From the NCBI RefSeq assembly GCF_036327755.1, contig NZ_CP109596.1, forward strand, positions 1,736,001 through 1,800,000: a stretch of DNA of 64,000 nt, written 5' to 3'. The notes beneath the pieces are model-generated. The model saw nothing but the letters and a program-made list of their open reading frames with translations, was not told where the DNA came from and did no database searches. A program made the position numbers and the translations under genes. Source of the stretch: Nocardia sp. NBC_01503. Its GTDB lineage: Bacteria; Actinomycetota; Actinomycetes; Mycobacteriales; Mycobacteriaceae. Shown one piece after another: positions 53,605 to 63,400 of this stretch. Position 1 is the first letter of the stretch, and every line of letters starts with the position of its first letter.

Positions 53605-53636
53605 GCGGGGCGGCACCGGATTCGGCGCCGCCCCGC
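53605..53636. terminator. Terminator after eis
   Basis: GCGGGGCGGC (53605-53614) and GCCGCCCCGC (53627-53636) form a perfect 10 bp stem, with an inner CCG/CGG extension. Confidence 0.7.
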
Positions 53637-53649
53637 CGGCCTTCCGTTG

Positions 53650-54119
53650 CTACTTGGCGATCTTGGCGCGGAACGGGCCGCCGATGCTGTTGAAGAGCAG
53701 GTCGCCATTGGGGAACGCTTCGACGATCGCGTAGGCCCCATTGCCCAGGTTGGTCTGCCCCGTCGGCCGCGTCGGTCGAGAGCTTGCCGTCCTTCCACAC
53801 CGCCTTGCGCGTCACCTTGTCAGAGGCGAAGTAGATGCCGCCGTCCGCGTCGACGGCCATGGAGTTGGAGATTGTCTCGTCATCGCCCGCGCGCACGACC
53901 TGGGGGTCGCCGGTGAGGTCGCGGTTCATGACGTACAGCTCACGCGAGGCCAGCACCACCAGATGCCCGTCATAGGTCATATCCGCGCCGACGATGGTCT
54001 CCGGAATGCCCAGGGTCGTCATGGCATTGGACAGCAGCGGTTTGAAGTCCTTCTGCGCGATGATCGGCCGCGGCGGCCGATGCGGAGGTCGATGCCATCG
54101 CTCCCGCACCGATTCGCAT
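53650..54119 (-). pseudogene. Decayed secreted beta-propeller-like gene
   Basis: Three pieces of one protein lie in different frames. A signal-like start (ATG at 54119, MRIGAGAMASTSASAAAA) is followed, one base out of frame, by a core (KDFKPLLSNAMTTLGIPETI; DGHLVVLASRELYVMNRDL; SNSMAVDADGGIYFASDKVT). The expected end (QTNLGNGAYAIVEAFPNGDL, then LFNSIGGPFRAKIAK, stop at 53650-53652) needs a +1 shift at the C4 run 53758-53761 (plus strand). The repeated hydrophobic-acidic strands suggest a PQQ- or SMP-30-like propeller blade. Two lesions favour a pseudogene, though sequencing error in G/C runs is possible. Confidence 0.6.
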
Positions 54120-54336
54120 TCGATTGCTCAAAGCATGCTCCCGTCCCTTATTTGACCGGAGAAACCTATGGAGCTGGAGTTATTTTCAATTGCTCGACAT
54201 TAACAGCGGCCAAGAATGAATAGGTCGATACCCAGGCAATTCGGACTGCTCACCGCCCACCCGGAGCAGTGTCCCCACTCAGAAGTAAGGGTTTTCCCGG
54301 TGCCGCCGCGCCGCCCGCACTGGCATGCTGGAGAGC

Positions 54337-54735
54337 GTGAAACCGATTCAGTTGCTCCTGAACATCCTGTGGCTCGTGCTGGTCGGATTCTGGATGGCCA
54401 TCGGCTACCTCATCGCCGGACTCATCTGCTGCATCCTGATCATCACCATTCCGTGGGGTATCGCATCATTCCGCATCGCCTCGTTCGTCCTGTGGCCGTT
54501 CGGGCGCGAAGCGGTGGAGAAGCCGGGTGCGGGTGCGGGCTCGCTCATCGGCAATATCATCTGGGTGATCTTCGCCGGGTGGTGGCTGGCACTGGGGCAT
54601 CTGTTCACCAGTATCGCCTTGGCCATCACGATCATCGGGATTCCCTTCGCCTGGGCGAACCTGAAACTCATCCCTATCTCACTGTTCCCGCTGGGGCGCG
54701 AAATCGTGCCCAGTGACCGGGCTTTCGCCGCCTGA
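54337..54735 (+). CDS. YccF-domain membrane protein
   Basis: A 132-residue inner-membrane protein with two YccF repeats: LLLNILWLVLVGFWMAIGYL and IGNIIWVIFAGWWLALGHLF, each followed by an ITIPWG / ITIIGIPFAW motif, and FPLGRE near the end. Function unknown. The GTG at 54337 has GGAGAG just upstream; an ATG at 54325 is also in frame. Confidence 0.88.
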   Translation: MKPIQLLLNILWLVLVGFWMAIGYLIAGLICCILIITIPWGIASFRIASFVLWPFGREAVEKPGAGAGSLIGNIIWVIFAGWWLALGHLFTSIALAITIIGIPFAWANLKLIPISLFPLGREIVPSDRAFAA

Positions 54736-54764
54736 ACCGGCCGGACCACGGCACAGTTTCCGGT

Positions 54765-56480
54765 ATGCAAGACAATCCGTTGTGGGCCACCGGCCCGGAG
54801 ATTCCGCGGCTGACACCCGTCGAGGTCGCCGAGCGCGGCCTGACCTTCACCGATCTGCTGCTCATGCGGGAGGGAGACGGGCATCCCGGGCTGCGCTTCG
54901 AGGACTCCGTCTGGAGCTGGGACGAGGTGGTGCGCGAATGCGCGGCCCGCGCGGCTGTACTCGCCGAACTGCGGCGGCCCGGACGGCCGTTCCATCTCGG
55001 GGTGCTGCTGGAGAATGTGCCCGAGTACATTTTCCTGCTCGGCGCGGCGGCCTTCGCGGGCGCGACGCTGATCGGTATCAATCCGACTCGGCGCGGGTCC
55101 GAACTCGCCGCCGATATCCGCGGCGTGGACTGCGATCTGATCATCACCGATGCCGACCGACGCGAATCGCTCACCGAACTGGATACCGGGGTCGAGGCCG
55201 GCCGCATTCTGATCGCCGACGAATCCGAGTGGCGGAAGCGGGTTTCCGAGGCGGTCGCGCGCCCAGTACGGGTCGCGCCCGAGGCCCGCGATCGATCCAC
55301 CCGGCTGCTGCTGACCTTCACCTCGGGATCGACCGGCGCACCCAAGGCGGTGATCTGCACGACCGGGCGGCTGGCGGCGCTGGGCGCGGTCAATCACGCG
55401 TCGCTGACCCGCGATGATGTCACCTACAACGCCATGCCGCTGTTCCACGGCAATGCCATCATGGCGTGCTGGGCCCCTTCGGTATTCACCGGCGCGACCT
55501 TCACCATGCGGCGGCGCTTCTCCGCCTCGGGATTCCTGCCGGATGTAAGGCGGTTCGGCGCAACCTATTTCAATTATGTGGGGCGGTCGCTGGCGTATCT
55601 GCTCGCCACCCCGGAGTCGCCGCTGGAGCGGGATACCAAGCTGCGCACGGCCTTCGGCACCGAAGCGGCTCCCCGCGACCGGGACGAGTTCGCGCGACGG
55701 TTCGGGGTGCGGCCGGTCGAGAGCTATGGCTCCTCCGAGGGCGGTGTGGTGATTCGGCTGACCCCGGATTCCCCGGTCGGCTCGCTCGGCCGGGCGCCAG
55801 AATTCATGCGGGTCGCCATTCACGACGAGGACGGGAACGAATGCCCCCGTGCGGTTTTCGACGCGAATGGGGTGCTGCTCAATGCCGCCGAGGCCATCGG
55901 CGAGATCGTGAACCGCACCGGCGCGGCCATGTTCGAGGGCTACTACCGCAATGACCAGGCGACCGCGGAGCGGATCGACGGCGCGACCTTCCGGTCCGGG
56001 GATCTCGGCTACCGGGACGCCGACGACTTCTTCTACTTCGCCGGGCGCTCCAGCGATCGCATTCGGGTGGACAGCGAAAACTTCTCAACCGCCCCGGTGG
56101 AGCGGATTCTGGCCCGCTTTCCGGGGGTGCGGATCGCGGCGGTCTACCCGGTTCCGGATCCGCGCACCGGTGATCAGGTGATGGCGACCCTGGAGCTGGA
56201 CGCCGGCGTGAAGTTCGATCCGGAGCTGTTCGGCCGCTTCCTGGCCGCCCAATCCGATCTCGGCACCAAGTGGGCGCCCCGCTTCGTGCGGATCATCGAG
56301 TCGATCCCGGTCACGGCGACCCGCAAGATCGACAAGCCGACCCTGCGGCGCGCCTGCTGGCTCACCGAAGATCCGGTCTACCTGGGCAATACGAAATCCC
56401 TGGCGTATAGGCCACTGACACCCGGGCTGGGTGCCGAACTACTCGCCGAGTACCTCAGGTACGGCCGCTCGCCCGGCTGA
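54765..56480 (+). CDS. Fatty-acyl-CoA synthetase / acyl-AMP ligase (FadD type)
   Basis: A 571-residue adenylate-forming enzyme. AMP-binding P-loop TFTSGSTGAPKAVICTTG near residue 185, VESYGSSEGGVVI, FRSGDLGYRDADDFFYFAGR and the catalytic Lys in VTATRKIDKPTLRR. The sequence resembles mycobacterial FadD1/FadD17-type enzymes that act on medium- or long-chain acids or on steroid side chains. The Gly-Asp-Leu-Gly hinge is intact. The adjacent MarR regulator is convergent. Confidence 0.85.
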   Translation: MQDNPLWATGPEIPRLTPVEVAERGLTFTDLLLMREGDGHPGLRFEDSVWSWDEVVRECAARAAVLAELRRPGRPFHLGVLLENVPEYIFLLGAAAFAGATLIGINPTRRGSELAADIRGVDCDLIITDADRRESLTELDTGVEAGRILIADESEWRKRVSEAVARPVRVAPEARDRSTRLLLTFTSGSTGAPKAVICTTGRLAALGAVNHASLTRDDVTYNAMPLFHGNAIMACWAPSVFTGATFTMRRRFSASGFLPDVRRFGATYFNYVGRSLAYLLATPESPLERDTKLRTAFGTEAAPRDRDEFARRFGVRPVESYGSSEGGVVIRLTPDSPVGSLGRAPEFMRVAIHDEDGNECPRAVFDANGVLLNAAEAIGEIVNRTGAAMFEGYYRNDQATAERIDGATFRSGDLGYRDADDFFYFAGRSSDRIRVDSENFSTAPVERILARFPGVRIAAVYPVPDPRTGDQVMATLELDAGVKFDPELFGRFLAAQSDLGTKWAPRFVRIIESIPVTATRKIDKPTLRRACWLTEDPVYLGNTKSLAYRPLTPGLGAELLAEYLRYGRSPG

Positions 56481-56489
56481 CCGCCGCGG

Positions 56490-56927
56490 CTACTCCGACT
56501 GGTCGACGATCTGCTTCATGATGCCGACCGCCTGCTCCAGCACCGACAGCTGCTCCGGGCTCAGCCTGGAGAGCTGTTCGGTCATCCAGGCTTCGCGGGC
56601 GTGCGTCTCATCGGCGATGAGCGCGCGCCCGCTCTCGGACAGCGAGACGATGATCTGGCGGCCGTCGGTCGGATGCGGATCGCGTTGTACCAGCGCCATT
56701 TCCGAGAGTGACGCGATAACTCGCGTCATGGACGGTGGTTGGACGCGCTCCTTGGCTGCCAGCGAGCCCGGGGTCATCGCACCGTCGCGATTGAGCGTCG
56801 CGAGCGCGGAGAGCTGGGTCAGCGAAATCTGGGCATCGGCGCGCCTACCTCGCAGATGTCGCGTCAAGCGCACCACCGCCAGCGACAGTTCACCGGCGAG
56901 CGCTCGAATATCGGAAGGCGTTGTCAC
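56490..56927 (-). CDS. MarR-family transcriptional regulator (Rv0880-like)
   Basis: A 145-residue winged-helix regulator. LSLAVVRLTRHLR, then ISLTQLSALATLNRDGAMTP and LAAKERVQPPSMTRVIASLS, and the wing DPHPTDGRQIIVSLSESG. It aligns almost throughout with M. tuberculosis Rv0880. The GTG at 56927 is chosen; the frame remains open to 57002. Target unknown. Confidence 0.9.
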   Translation of the reverse strand: MTTPSDIRALAGELSLAVVRLTRHLRGRRADAQISLTQLSALATLNRDGAMTPGSLAAKERVQPPSMTRVIASLSEMALVQRDPHPTDGRQIIVSLSESGRALIADETHAREAWMTEQLSRLSPEQLSVLEQAVGIMKQIVDQSE

Positions 56928-57090
56928 AAGGCGAAACGATACGGGACGCCTCGCGCACGGGACGCCTGTTCGTGCGCTCCCGGGGTACACCCGCACCGAC
57001 ATGCAGGATTCCGGCCCTGCGACCGGGTGACGAACCCACCGGTACGCGCCCGCACTCCCTAGTACCCCCGCACTGTCTACCCTTAAACCT

Positions 57091-57330
57091 GTGACTCAGC
57101 CCGTGCCGGAAATCCCCCCGCGCTTCACCGACCCCCGACCGGTCCTGTTGGTCGGCAGCATCGGGTTCCTGATCGCCAGCATCGCGGTGTGGCTGAATGA
57201 TGACTGGGCCACCGCGCGGCCCGTATGCCTGATGGGGCTGGGGGTCGGCCTGCTCGGCTACACCATCTTCGCGATCCAGCGGCGGGGTGCGCGGCGGGGC
57301 GACAAGGGCGCACAGCTCGGCCTGGAGTGA
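57091..57330 (+). CDS. DUF2530 membrane protein (Rv0879c-like)
   Basis: A 79-residue protein with two helices (VLLVGSIGFLIASIAVWL and VCLMGLGVGLLGYTIFAIQR) and a basic C terminus (RRGARRGDKG), as in the DUF2530 family next to the Rv0880-type MarR gene. GTG start. Divergent from the MarR gene; no function known. Confidence 0.85.
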   Translation: MTQPVPEIPPRFTDPRPVLLVGSIGFLIASIAVWLNDDWATARPVCLMGLGVGLLGYTIFAIQRRGARRGDKGAQLGLE

Positions 57331-57365
57331 GCAGAAGTACCGCCCTCGTCATCCCAGACCAGCCT

Positions 57366-57398
57366 CGTCATCCCGGCGCGCCCTTGGCCGGGATCCAC
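57366..57398 (-). repeat. Short palindromic REP-like repeat, copy D1 (reverse)
   Basis: CGTCATCCCGGC-gcgccctt-GGCCGGGATCCAC, the reverse orientation of the unit, 36 bp after the DUF2530 stop and paired head-to-head with D2. Confidence 0.8.
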
Positions 57399-57422
57399 AG
57401 CAACAGGTTGCCGCGCTGCGGG

Positions 57423-57455
57423 TGTGGATCCCGGCCGAGAACATGCCGGGATGGC
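57423..57455 (+). repeat. Short palindromic REP-like repeat, copy D2
   Basis: GTGGATCCCGGCC-gagaacat-GCCGGGATGGCG, direct orientation, 24 bp after D1. Together D1 and D2 form a larger inverted repeat between the convergent DUF2530 and ceramidase genes. Confidence 0.8.
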
Positions 57456-57468
57456 GAGGGAGGTCAGC

Positions 57469-59544
57469 TCAGGCGATATCGAATTCGTTCGAGGTGCCGA
57501 TGAAGGGGCGCAGGGTGCCGTCGGTCGCGAGCTGGTCGGCGAAATGCTGGAAACGGTAACGGCCGGAGGGTGTTCCGGCGGGGATGTCCCAGGTGAATCG
57601 AGCCACCGAAATATCCGCGCCCCGGCGGGACCAGAAGTATTTGACGTCCCACTCGCCCTCATTGGCGACGCGGGTCCAGCCGGAGGCACCGGCGCGCTGG
57701 ACTTCCAGGAAGGTGTCGTTGCGCCGATTGTTGTGTTTGGGATGGGCCGAGACGAATTCGGCGGCGGCCTGCTCGCCCGGAGCGTAACTCGCGGCGGGCT
57801 CGGTGAGGACATCGCCGAAGTTCGCGCCGGGTGGGGTGGCGTCGGGGCCGGGTGTGGCGACGAAATCGGGCTGCAGATTGGAGACATCACGCGGGGCGGG
57901 ACCGCGCGGCACGCGCTGCTGGGCGGCGAAAGCCGTTGCGAGACGGTGGAATTCCTGCTGATAGGCGGGCAGGGTGTACCGGCCGTACAGGGTCGATCCG
58001 CCCTCGTACTGCTGGGCGTCGTACTCCTCGGGGGTGGCCACGTACTCGTGATAGCAGTTGGCGTAGCCCTGCATGAGGACCTGTTCGAGCGGAACACCCA
58101 GGGCGTCGGCGACGACGCGCCGGATACGCAGACCGGAGGTGATGGTGAATTCCGCTCCGCCACAGGCGAGATAGAGCTCGCCGATGCGCACGATCTGCAG
58201 CGGCACCACACTCGGCACCCACGGCACCGGCGGCATGATGCCCAGCGGCGCGACAATGGCCTTGGGAGCCTGCGCGTCGGCGAGCCAGTCCGGAATCGGC
58301 TGGTTGACGCCGCCGAGCGCGTCCACGAACGGATTTCGCACACCCTCGGGGATGGGGATGCCGGGCAGGCCGGGTCCGTCCTCGATGCTGCCCGCGATGA
58401 GGGATACGCCCGCGCAGGCGGGAGCGGTATGCCGGGGCTGTCCGCTCGGTGTCCAGCGGCCGTCGACCTCGATATCGGCGATATCGATGTAGCAGAGCAT
58501 GCTGTCGATCGGTCCGCTCAGCGGCCGGGCCGCGGCGAGAGCGGCCTTGCCCGCACGGTATTGGCGGTCGCCGATGATGCGGGTGTTATCGAATTCGTTC
58601 CGCGTCGGCCCGTCGGTGGGGTGCAGATTCAGGTTGGGCGACATATCGCCGGAGTTGGTCTGTGGGAAGGCCGCCACGAAATCGGCGCCGTCCAGATAGC
58701 GGACGCCGTGCTCCTCGTGCTCGAACGAGTATGAGGCGTAACCCTTGTTATCGGCGCTGATGAGCCGGTTGGTATTGCTCATGGAGGTGTTGTGGGTGGC
58801 GAACCAGGTGATGGCGCCGACCTCGCGGCCGCCCCGGCGCAGGGACAGCACGGTGACGGTGGGGTCGATGGCATCGGGGTAGACCTGTTTATCCGCTTCG
58901 GGATTGCGCTCCCAGGCGATCCTGGAGCGGTTCACGCTGGCGTCGTGCAGTTCGCCCCGGCCCAGGGCCAGGCTGCCGGGCGCGAGATCGGCATCGGCGG
59001 CGGTAATGGCCTCGACGATGCCGTTCACCTCGGCGTCGTACACCTGCTGCTGGAATCCCAGAATGGAGAGGTTGTAGGCGTAGTCATTACTGGAGCCGCC
59101 GCAGGTGGCGTGTGAATGCGTCGAGGTGAGCAGGGTGTTCTGTTCGGTGTAGCGATCACCGAATCGCTTGGCGAGTTCGGTCATGACCCCGCGGTGCACG
59201 GATTGGAAGATCATGCCGTTGTCGGCGACGACGTAGACCAGGCGCTGTGCTTCGGTACCGAAGATGAAGGCGCGGGCGCGCGGACGCAGGTGGATACCCG
59301 CGGTGTCCTGTCCGAATTGCGAGTAACCCATCATGCCGCATTCGGCAGCCGGACCGGTTATGTCCGAAATGCCCACTCCGACCAGGTATTCGCCGGAATC
59401 GGCGTGCGCCGGAGCGTTAGGTAGCGCGAATGTCGCCGAAACCGCGAGCGCCGCGGAGCCCACCGCCGCACCGGCCAGCACGGTTCTGCGCGAGACGGTC
59501 GTGACCTCGCTCGGATCGGTCGTTCCGTTGTCCGACAGCGCCAT
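57469..59544 (-). CDS. Neutral/alkaline ceramidase, Tat-exported
   Basis: A 691-residue enzyme that hydrolyses N-acyl bonds of ceramides. The Tat signal is VSRRTVLAGAAVGSAALAVS with cleavage after AHA. The zinc and active-site segments are LLTSTHSHATCGG (His), GAITWFATHNTSMSN, and AFPQTNSGDMSPNL (nucleophile Ser), with the C-terminal Ig-like domain from ~residue 545. The ATG at 59544 follows AAGGAGA. A TetR-type palindrome lies 40 bp upstream, facing a divergent TetR gene. Rv0669c of M. tuberculosis is a family member. Confidence 0.92.
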   Translation of the reverse strand: MALSDNGTTDPSEVTTVSRRTVLAGAAVGSAALAVSATFALPNAPAHADSGEYLVGVGISDITGPAAECGMMGYSQFGQDTAGIHLRPRARAFIFGTEAQRLVYVVADNGMIFQSVHRGVMTELAKRFGDRYTEQNTLLTSTHSHATCGGSSNDYAYNLSILGFQQQVYDAEVNGIVEAITAADADLAPGSLALGRGELHDASVNRSRIAWERNPEADKQVYPDAIDPTVTVLSLRRGGREVGAITWFATHNTSMSNTNRLISADNKGYASYSFEHEEHGVRYLDGADFVAAFPQTNSGDMSPNLNLHPTDGPTRNEFDNTRIIGDRQYRAGKAALAAARPLSGPIDSMLCYIDIADIEVDGRWTPSGQPRHTAPACAGVSLIAGSIEDGPGLPGIPIPEGVRNPFVDALGGVNQPIPDWLADAQAPKAIVAPLGIMPPVPWVPSVVPLQIVRIGELYLACGGAEFTITSGLRIRRVVADALGVPLEQVLMQGYANCYHEYVATPEEYDAQQYEGGSTLYGRYTLPAYQQEFHRLATAFAAQQRVPRGPAPRDVSNLQPDFVATPGPDATPPGANFGDVLTEPAASYAPGEQAAAEFVSAHPKHNNRRNDTFLEVQRAGASGWTRVANEGEWDVKYFWSRRGADISVARFTWDIPAGTPSGRYRFQHFADQLATDGTLRPFIGTSNEFDIA

Positions 59545-59583
59545 TCGCGTCTCCTTCCGTTCCGGAAGGCAGCGAACCATAGA

Positions 59584-59601
59584 ACTGGACGTTCGTCCAG
59601 T
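59584..59601. promoter_or_regulatory. TetR-type operator between ceramidase and TetR genes
   Basis: ACTGGACG-TT-CGTCCAGT, 8 bp perfect arms. The core TGGACGTTCGTCCA is a typical operator of TetR regulators. It lies 40 bp upstream of the ceramidase and 59 bp upstream of the regulator. Confidence 0.75.
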
Positions 59602-59659
59602 CAGGAATTTCGCAGCGCGCGAATTGACTGCACGCTTCCCGGACGCTTAACTCCCTGGA

Positions 59660-60286
59660 GTGTCCTCCCGATTGAGCGTCGAAGAACGACGGGCCCACCT
59701 TATCGAGGCGGCCATCGGCCTTGCCGAAAAAAAGGGCGTGGCAGGAGTTACCACGCGCGATGTTGCACAGGCAGCCGGTGTTTCGCTCGGTGTGGTGCAT
59801 TACTGTTTCGAAAACAAAGATCAGCTGATGACCGAGCTGGTCAAGGCGCTCTCGATGGAATTGCGTGATTCCGTCGACGCCAACGAAGCGGTATGGCAAG
59901 ACGTCGGAACTGGAAAAGAAGCGCTTCGAAAATTGGTGCGCTCCGCCCTGGAACTCATGTGGCTCAACGTCGAAGCCACACCCGAACGTCAACTACTCAC
60001 CTACGAAACCACCACCTACGCACTACGCGAGGGCGAACAAACTCCGGCCAAACTCGCAATCGCTCGCGAGCAGTACACGTTCAACGACTCCACGCTCGCC
60101 GACATCGTCGAACACGCCCGTGAAGCCACCGGCACCCAGTGGGATATCCCCGTCGCCACGCTGAGCCGCTTCACGCTCAACACCATCGACGGCATCGTGC
60201 TGCGCTGGCTCGTCGACAATGACAGCATCGCGGCCCGCGAACAGCTGGACCTCCTAGCAACCCTGGTCTGCTCACACGCCTCCTGA
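59660..60286 (+). CDS. TetR-family transcriptional regulator
   Basis: A 208-residue TetR protein. The helix-turn-helix region reads RRAHLIEAAIGLAEKKGVAG, then VTTRDVAQAAGVSLGVVHYC and FENKDQLMTELVKAL. The C-terminal domain with YETTTYALREG is like BetI-type relatives. GTG start. Codon use drifts to more A-rich in the second half. It likely controls the divergent ceramidase through the palindrome at 59584. Confidence 0.88.
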   Translation: MSSRLSVEERRAHLIEAAIGLAEKKGVAGVTTRDVAQAAGVSLGVVHYCFENKDQLMTELVKALSMELRDSVDANEAVWQDVGTGKEALRKLVRSALELMWLNVEATPERQLLTYETTTYALREGEQTPAKLAIAREQYTFNDSTLADIVEHAREATGTQWDIPVATLSRFTLNTIDGIVLRWLVDNDSIAAREQLDLLATLVCSHAS

Positions 60287-60301
60287 ACCGCCCACCCTCC
60301 C

Positions 60302-60328
60302 CCGGCGCGCGAATCCTTCGCGCGCCGG
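60302..60328 (+). terminator. Strong terminator hairpin after the TetR gene
   Basis: CCGGCGCGCGAA-TCC-TTCGCGCGCCGG: a perfect 12 bp stem with a 3-base loop, followed by AGTTATTT, 15 bp after the stop. Confidence 0.85.
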
Positions 60329-60350
60329 AGTTATTTCCGGCCCAGCCCCC

Positions 60351-60382
60351 GTCATCCCGGCGCGTTTCGGCCGGGATCCACA
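60351..60382 (-). repeat. Short palindromic REP-like repeat, copy E1 (reverse)
   Basis: GTCATCCCGGC-gcgtttcg-GCCGGGATCCAC, reverse orientation, paired with E2. Confidence 0.8.
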
Positions 60383-60392
60383 GAGCTGGGCG

Positions 60393-60424
60393 AGATCCCG
60401 GCCGAAAGCATGCCGGGATGACGG
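60393..60424 (+). repeat. Short palindromic REP-like repeat, copy E2
   Basis: GATCCCGGCC-gaaagcat-GCCGGGATGACGG, direct orientation, about 10 bp after E1 and just before the stop of the sacsin-like gene. Confidence 0.8.
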
Positions 60425-60432
60425 AGGCGGGG

Positions 60433-63400
60433 CTAGCCGCTGTGGGGTTGAGACCGGACGTGCGTCGTATCGCCGACCTGCCACCACGGCACTGCGACCG
60501 TGGCCTCTACCGCGCCCGTGAGACGAACGCGGAGTTCCTCGTGGATGACGAGTTCGCCTGTGCGGGTAGGGGTATCGAGCTGCAGGCGGAGCAGGATGCC
60601 GAGCGGGTCGGCGGACCAGGTGGTGGCGCGGCCGACGCCGAGCACTTCGGCGGTGACCACCTCCGATGCGAGAGGCAGATCCAGTAGGGCCGCAAGCGAT
60701 TGCGCGGAGGCGATATCGCCCACCACCAGACGGTCGGCGGGTAGCGCCGGACCGAACCAGGGCTGATCCAGGACCAGAGCGTCGGCGGGATCGATGACCG
60801 CACCCGAGAGCGCGCGGACCTGACCCGGGAAATCCAGATCGTCGACGTCGAGCAGACCCGCCGCCATGGCCTCCGCCAGACGGCGGTGCGTGGTCGAAAT
60901 CGCCTCGGGGGTAGGCATTCTCGCAGGATCGGCGAGTGCGTCCAGGAGCTCCTCCGCCAGCTGGGCGGTCATGATCTCGGGTGCCGAGAGAACGCCGCGC
61001 AGGATGCGCAGATCCGGATCGGCGAAGCCCGGGATCGCCGGGAGCAGACCGTGCAGGCTCTCATCCTCGGGATGGCGCATCAGTCCGAGCGGGATACCGT
61101 CGATATGCGCGTGCTTACGCAGCCACCAGGCCGTATAGCCGTCGCGATCGGCGAGCAGCGGGCGAGTGGTTTCGTCGGAGAGCAAGAGGCGCAACGCTTC
61201 CGGCCACTCTTCCTCGTCGACCAGGTCCAGGTCGCGGACGGCCCGCAGCACCGGCGGGTCCTCCCGCAGATCCTCCCACCAGCTGTCCTCGTCATCGAGA
61301 TGATGATCCGGACCGGTGGGGTCCTCCTCGGTCAGCACGGTGAAACTCCAGCCGACACCGATGGCGCGCAAGGCTTCCGGGCCGTACTTGATCAGCGTCT
61401 CATCGGCGATGGTCTCGAATGGTGATTCCTCCACCAGGACGCGTCCCAGCGGGGCCTCGGGCAGGAGGAGTTCATCGGCGGGGAGCAATTCGCCTGTGCT
61501 GTCGGGCAATTCGAGCAGGCCGAGCCAGGACGGCAAGGAACCGGGGATCGCGTTGGCGGCCAGGTTCAGCACCGCCTCCACGGTATCCGGGTCGCTCGGG
61601 TCGTCCTCCAGAATCGCCCGCAGGGCAGGATCGTTCAGCAGATCCTCCGGGGTCGCGGCACGTGCTCCCAAACGGCCCAGCAGTTCGTGTGCGGCCTCCG
61701 GATGCACCAGGCGGGCCCAATGCACCGGAATCGCCGATTCCAGTTGATCATCCAGCACCACCGTGCGCGGGCCCGTCACCACTCGGCCGTCGGTCAGCGG
61801 CACCGCCAGCGCGCCCAACTCCTCCACGGAGAGGGGATCCAGGACGAACGGCTCCAAGGCGTCATACAGCGAATACCACCACTGCGCCGGGCGTTCCAGG
61901 CTGCCGGACAATTCCGCGATCCGGGCCAGGCCGATGCGATGCACGTCCAGCACGCCGAGCGCATCGGATCCGGCACGGCCGGAAAGCTCCGGGATAACCA
62001 GCGGCCCGACGATCTCCGCCAGCAAACCCGCCAATTCCGGGGTCGCACCGGTGAACACGCTCGCGCTCCGCGGCGGCAGCACACCGCGGAAGTTCTGCGC
62101 GTCCGCGACCGCGGACGTACCGCTCGCGTCCGACGAAAGATCATGGCCGAGAACGTCATTCACTGTGGATTCGGACCCGGTCAAATCGAGTGCGAGCTGG
62201 AATTCGTCGTCCCGAATGGTCGCCGCGGCGGGCGCCGAGCCACGTGCGGCGTTCGCATCCAGCGCGGCATCGATATCGAGCAGCGGATCGGCGGCGCGCG
62301 GCGCGGCGATTCCGGGCGCGTGATCAGGGCCGTGCAGCACCGGCAGCCAGGCGGTCTCGCGGAGCTCCGCGATCAGGGCCTCCCGCAGCGTCGCATCGGC
62401 CTCGCTACGCGCGAACCCCGGGGCCGGGACCAGCACCAGGCGATCGGCGGGCGGCAGTGCCAGCGCGAAATCGGCATAACCCGAGGCCAATTCGGCGATG
62501 CGGGCACCCGGCAGCAGGCGGCGGCGATCCGGTTGCATCAGGATATCGGCGATCAGCAACGCCGGGAGCGACAGTTCCTCATCCGAACGGGTGGGGGCGC
62601 GCAGTACATCCTGGGGCGCGGTAACCGGACGCCCTTCCCGGACGGGCAGCAACCAGCGTGCCCGCGCGGTCCGGAACTGCCACCAGCGGCGGTCCTCCCA
62701 CTCGCCGGTGATCCGCAATTCCTGGATACCATTGTCGAGATCGGTTACCGCACTGGCTATCTCGTCGTCGGCGATCCGAATGCTCTGCAGCGCGGGCAAT
62801 TCCAGCAGCAGATCCACCGCTTCGGCGCGCATACCGGCCAGCAGCGCATCGGCGTCCACCTCGTCGCGGAGTCGCAGGACGATCTCACTGTCGAATCCGG
62901 CCGCGGGCTCGGCATCACTCGACCAGGCCAATCGCAGGGCGGGCGGGGTGAAATCCCCTTCCACATCGGGTATTTCGACACCCTCCGCCCGCATGAGCGC
63001 CAGCGTCTCGGCACGGGAGAACCGCACCGAACCACCCTTGGAACGGAATTCGATCTCCTCCGAAACGCTCAGTACGGCGGTGAAACCGACACCGAACCGG
63101 CCCACCGAGGCATCGGCGCCGGACTTGGCCGAGGCACGCAGCGCCGTCAGCGCGTGCACACCCGAAACATCCAGCGCCACACCGGTATTGGCTATATGCA
63201 GGGTGCGGCCGTCCAGCCGGACATCGACCCTTCCGGCGACCCCCGCCTTGGCGGCGGCATCGGCGGCATTCTGCGCCAGCTCGGTCAGCAGCCGATCCCG
63301 GTAGCCCGCGCGCACCAGGTCCGACTCGGTGGCGGCGTCCTCGCGCAATCGGGTGGGCGATCCCAGCCAGGCGGCGATCACCCCCGCCCGCAGTCCCGCA

